A stretch of DNA of 64,000 nucleotides. It comes from Dysgonomonas hofstadii. Its GTDB lineage: Bacteria > Bacteroidota > Bacteroidia > Bacteroidales > Dysgonomonadaceae. Both the position numbers and the translations under genes were made by a program. This document shows, in pieces, positions 63,549 through 64,000 of the stretch; the first letter of the stretch is position 1; every line of letters starts with the position of its first letter. The notes below the pieces were generated by a model. It had not been told where the DNA came from. It worked only from the letters and a program-made list of their open reading frames with translations, and did no database searches. The stretch is from NCBI RefSeq assembly GCF_014196915.1, contig NZ_JACIEP010000002.1, positions 310,001 to 374,000 of the forward strand, given 5' to 3'.

Positions 63549-64000
63549 CCCTCATAAATGGTTTTTCGGCTATGTAAATTCATTGGAAGGGTACAATAAG
63601 GAATTTGCAAAAGTTATCCGTGAGGGCATCGTATTCGAGTACTCAGAAGGAAAAACGGAAAGCCTAAAGGTAATGTACGACAATCATCGGTTTATGTACG
63701 ACCGCATGAGGCGGAAACTAACCGGGGGATTTAAAGACGAGTTGGATATGGCGCGCAAGCGTGTGATCGCGGTCTTGTTTTCGTGGTTGAGCTATAAGGG
63801 GTATAAAGCCGATATCGCCTATGTGAAAAAAGTAGCTTGCAATGCGGCGGGTTCCCAGCGCTTCAATGCGATACCACTTCTTAAACTTCGCCAGCTATAC
63901 AGGATTTTCGGAGATATGAAAAGTAAAGAGGCCGAGGCATGGGTAACGGCCGTACTAAATAAAGTAATGGAGGACATGACAAATGAAACAACAAAGTCTT
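63523..64000 (+). CDS. phage early protein of unknown function, 3' end outside window
   Basis: The frame starts at 63523, 26 bases inside the previous gene, and stays open to the window end (159 codons so far). It begins MKPAIATYNPHKWFFGYVN and is mainly helical and basic (MYDRMRRKLTGGF, ELDMARKRVIAVLFSWLSY). No family recognised. The overlap and codon use agree with the other early phage genes. Confidence 0.75.
   Translation, partial: MKPAIATYNPHKWFFGYVNSLEGYNKEFAKVIREGIVFEYSEGKTESLKVMYDNHRFMYDRMRRKLTGGFKDELDMARKRVIAVLFSWLSYKGYKADIAYVKKVACNAAGSQRFNAIPLLKLRQLYRIFGDMKSKEAEAWVTAVLNKVMEDMTNETTKS

Larger units (their letters stand above)
56078..64000 (+). mobile_element. Mu-like transposable prophage, left part
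   Basis: From the junction in the GH125 signal peptide (between about 56075 and 56090) to beyond the window end. The order matches Mu-like phages: repeats at the left end, CI/LexA-type repressor on the minus strand, Ner-like protein, small early genes, transposase A, ATPase B, then further early genes. Bacteroides transposable phages such as Hankyphage are the nearest known kind. The right end is outside the window. Confidence 0.88.

Overview
The window looks like a Bacteroidales (Bacteroidota) chromosome. The evidence is several SusC/SusD outer-membrane pairs and other TonB-dependent receptors, an ECF sigma/FecR pair, TAnnTTTG-type promoter elements, starts without strong Shine-Dalgarno sequences, CTnDOT-like tyrosine recombinases, and an IS982- and an IS630-type element. 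The genus cannot be fixed from the sequence alone; Dysgonomonas/Parabacteroides-like is a guess. No rRNA, tRNA or CRISPR array was recognised.

Layout. 1-3.6 kb: end of a TonB-dependent receptor plus a lipoprotein. 3.7-5.5 kb: relic of an integrative element (frameshifted gene, HTH gene, 40-bp integrase scrap). 5.6-19 kb: an ECF sigma/FecR-controlled SusC/SusD locus with a secreted metallo-beta-lactamase-fold protein and a calcineurin-like phosphoesterase, then a TonB receptor with a small secreted protein. 19.1-31.3 kb: a 2-aminoethylphosphonate (AEP) locus made of a divergent HTH protein, SusC, SusD, a secreted phosphodiesterase with PA14 and chitobiase-C-like modules, a DUF5690-type membrane protein, PhnX, PhnW and a PbfA-like lyase. 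31.3-35.1 kb, opposite strand: a TonB receptor with a purple-acid-phosphatase-like lipoprotein. The stretch from 12 to 35 kb is therefore rich in genes for capturing and opening phosphorus compounds.

35.3-45.6 kb is chromosomal DNA cut by mobile DNA: an acyltransferase and a glycosyltransferase whose 5' end is lost, a CTnDOT-like integrase, an Imm17-like small membrane protein, a DbpA-like helicase, an IS982 element sitting exactly on the start codon of an HTH gene, a glutathione peroxidase/YjbR group, and a second recombinase whose catalytic tyrosine appears to be Asp, followed by a truncated rteC-like gene. 46.0-51.7 kb holds a LytS/LytTR two-component pair, a membrane polyferredoxin, a Tat-type iron-sulfur aldo/keto reductase and an ECF S-component. 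52.1-53.7 kb is an IS630 element next to debris that includes the 3' end of a second integrase. A lincosamide-nucleotidyltransferase-like gene follows.

56.08 kb to the end of the window is the left part of a Mu-like transposable prophage inserted into the signal-peptide codons of a GH125 mannosidase gene. It has a CI/LexA-like repressor with three operators, a Ner-like protein, small early genes, two reverse-strand cassettes that share one leader sequence, MuA- and MuB-like transposition proteins, a second P-loop ATPase and a PAPS-reductase-family protein.

How the main system could work (inference). SusC/SusD and the secreted phosphodiesterase would capture and release AEP or a glycan-linked form at the cell surface. 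The DUF5690 protein is a candidate inner-membrane importer. PhnW turns AEP into phosphonoacetaldehyde, the PbfA-like lyase feeds (R)-1-hydroxy-AEP into the same intermediate, and PhnX releases phosphate and acetaldehyde.
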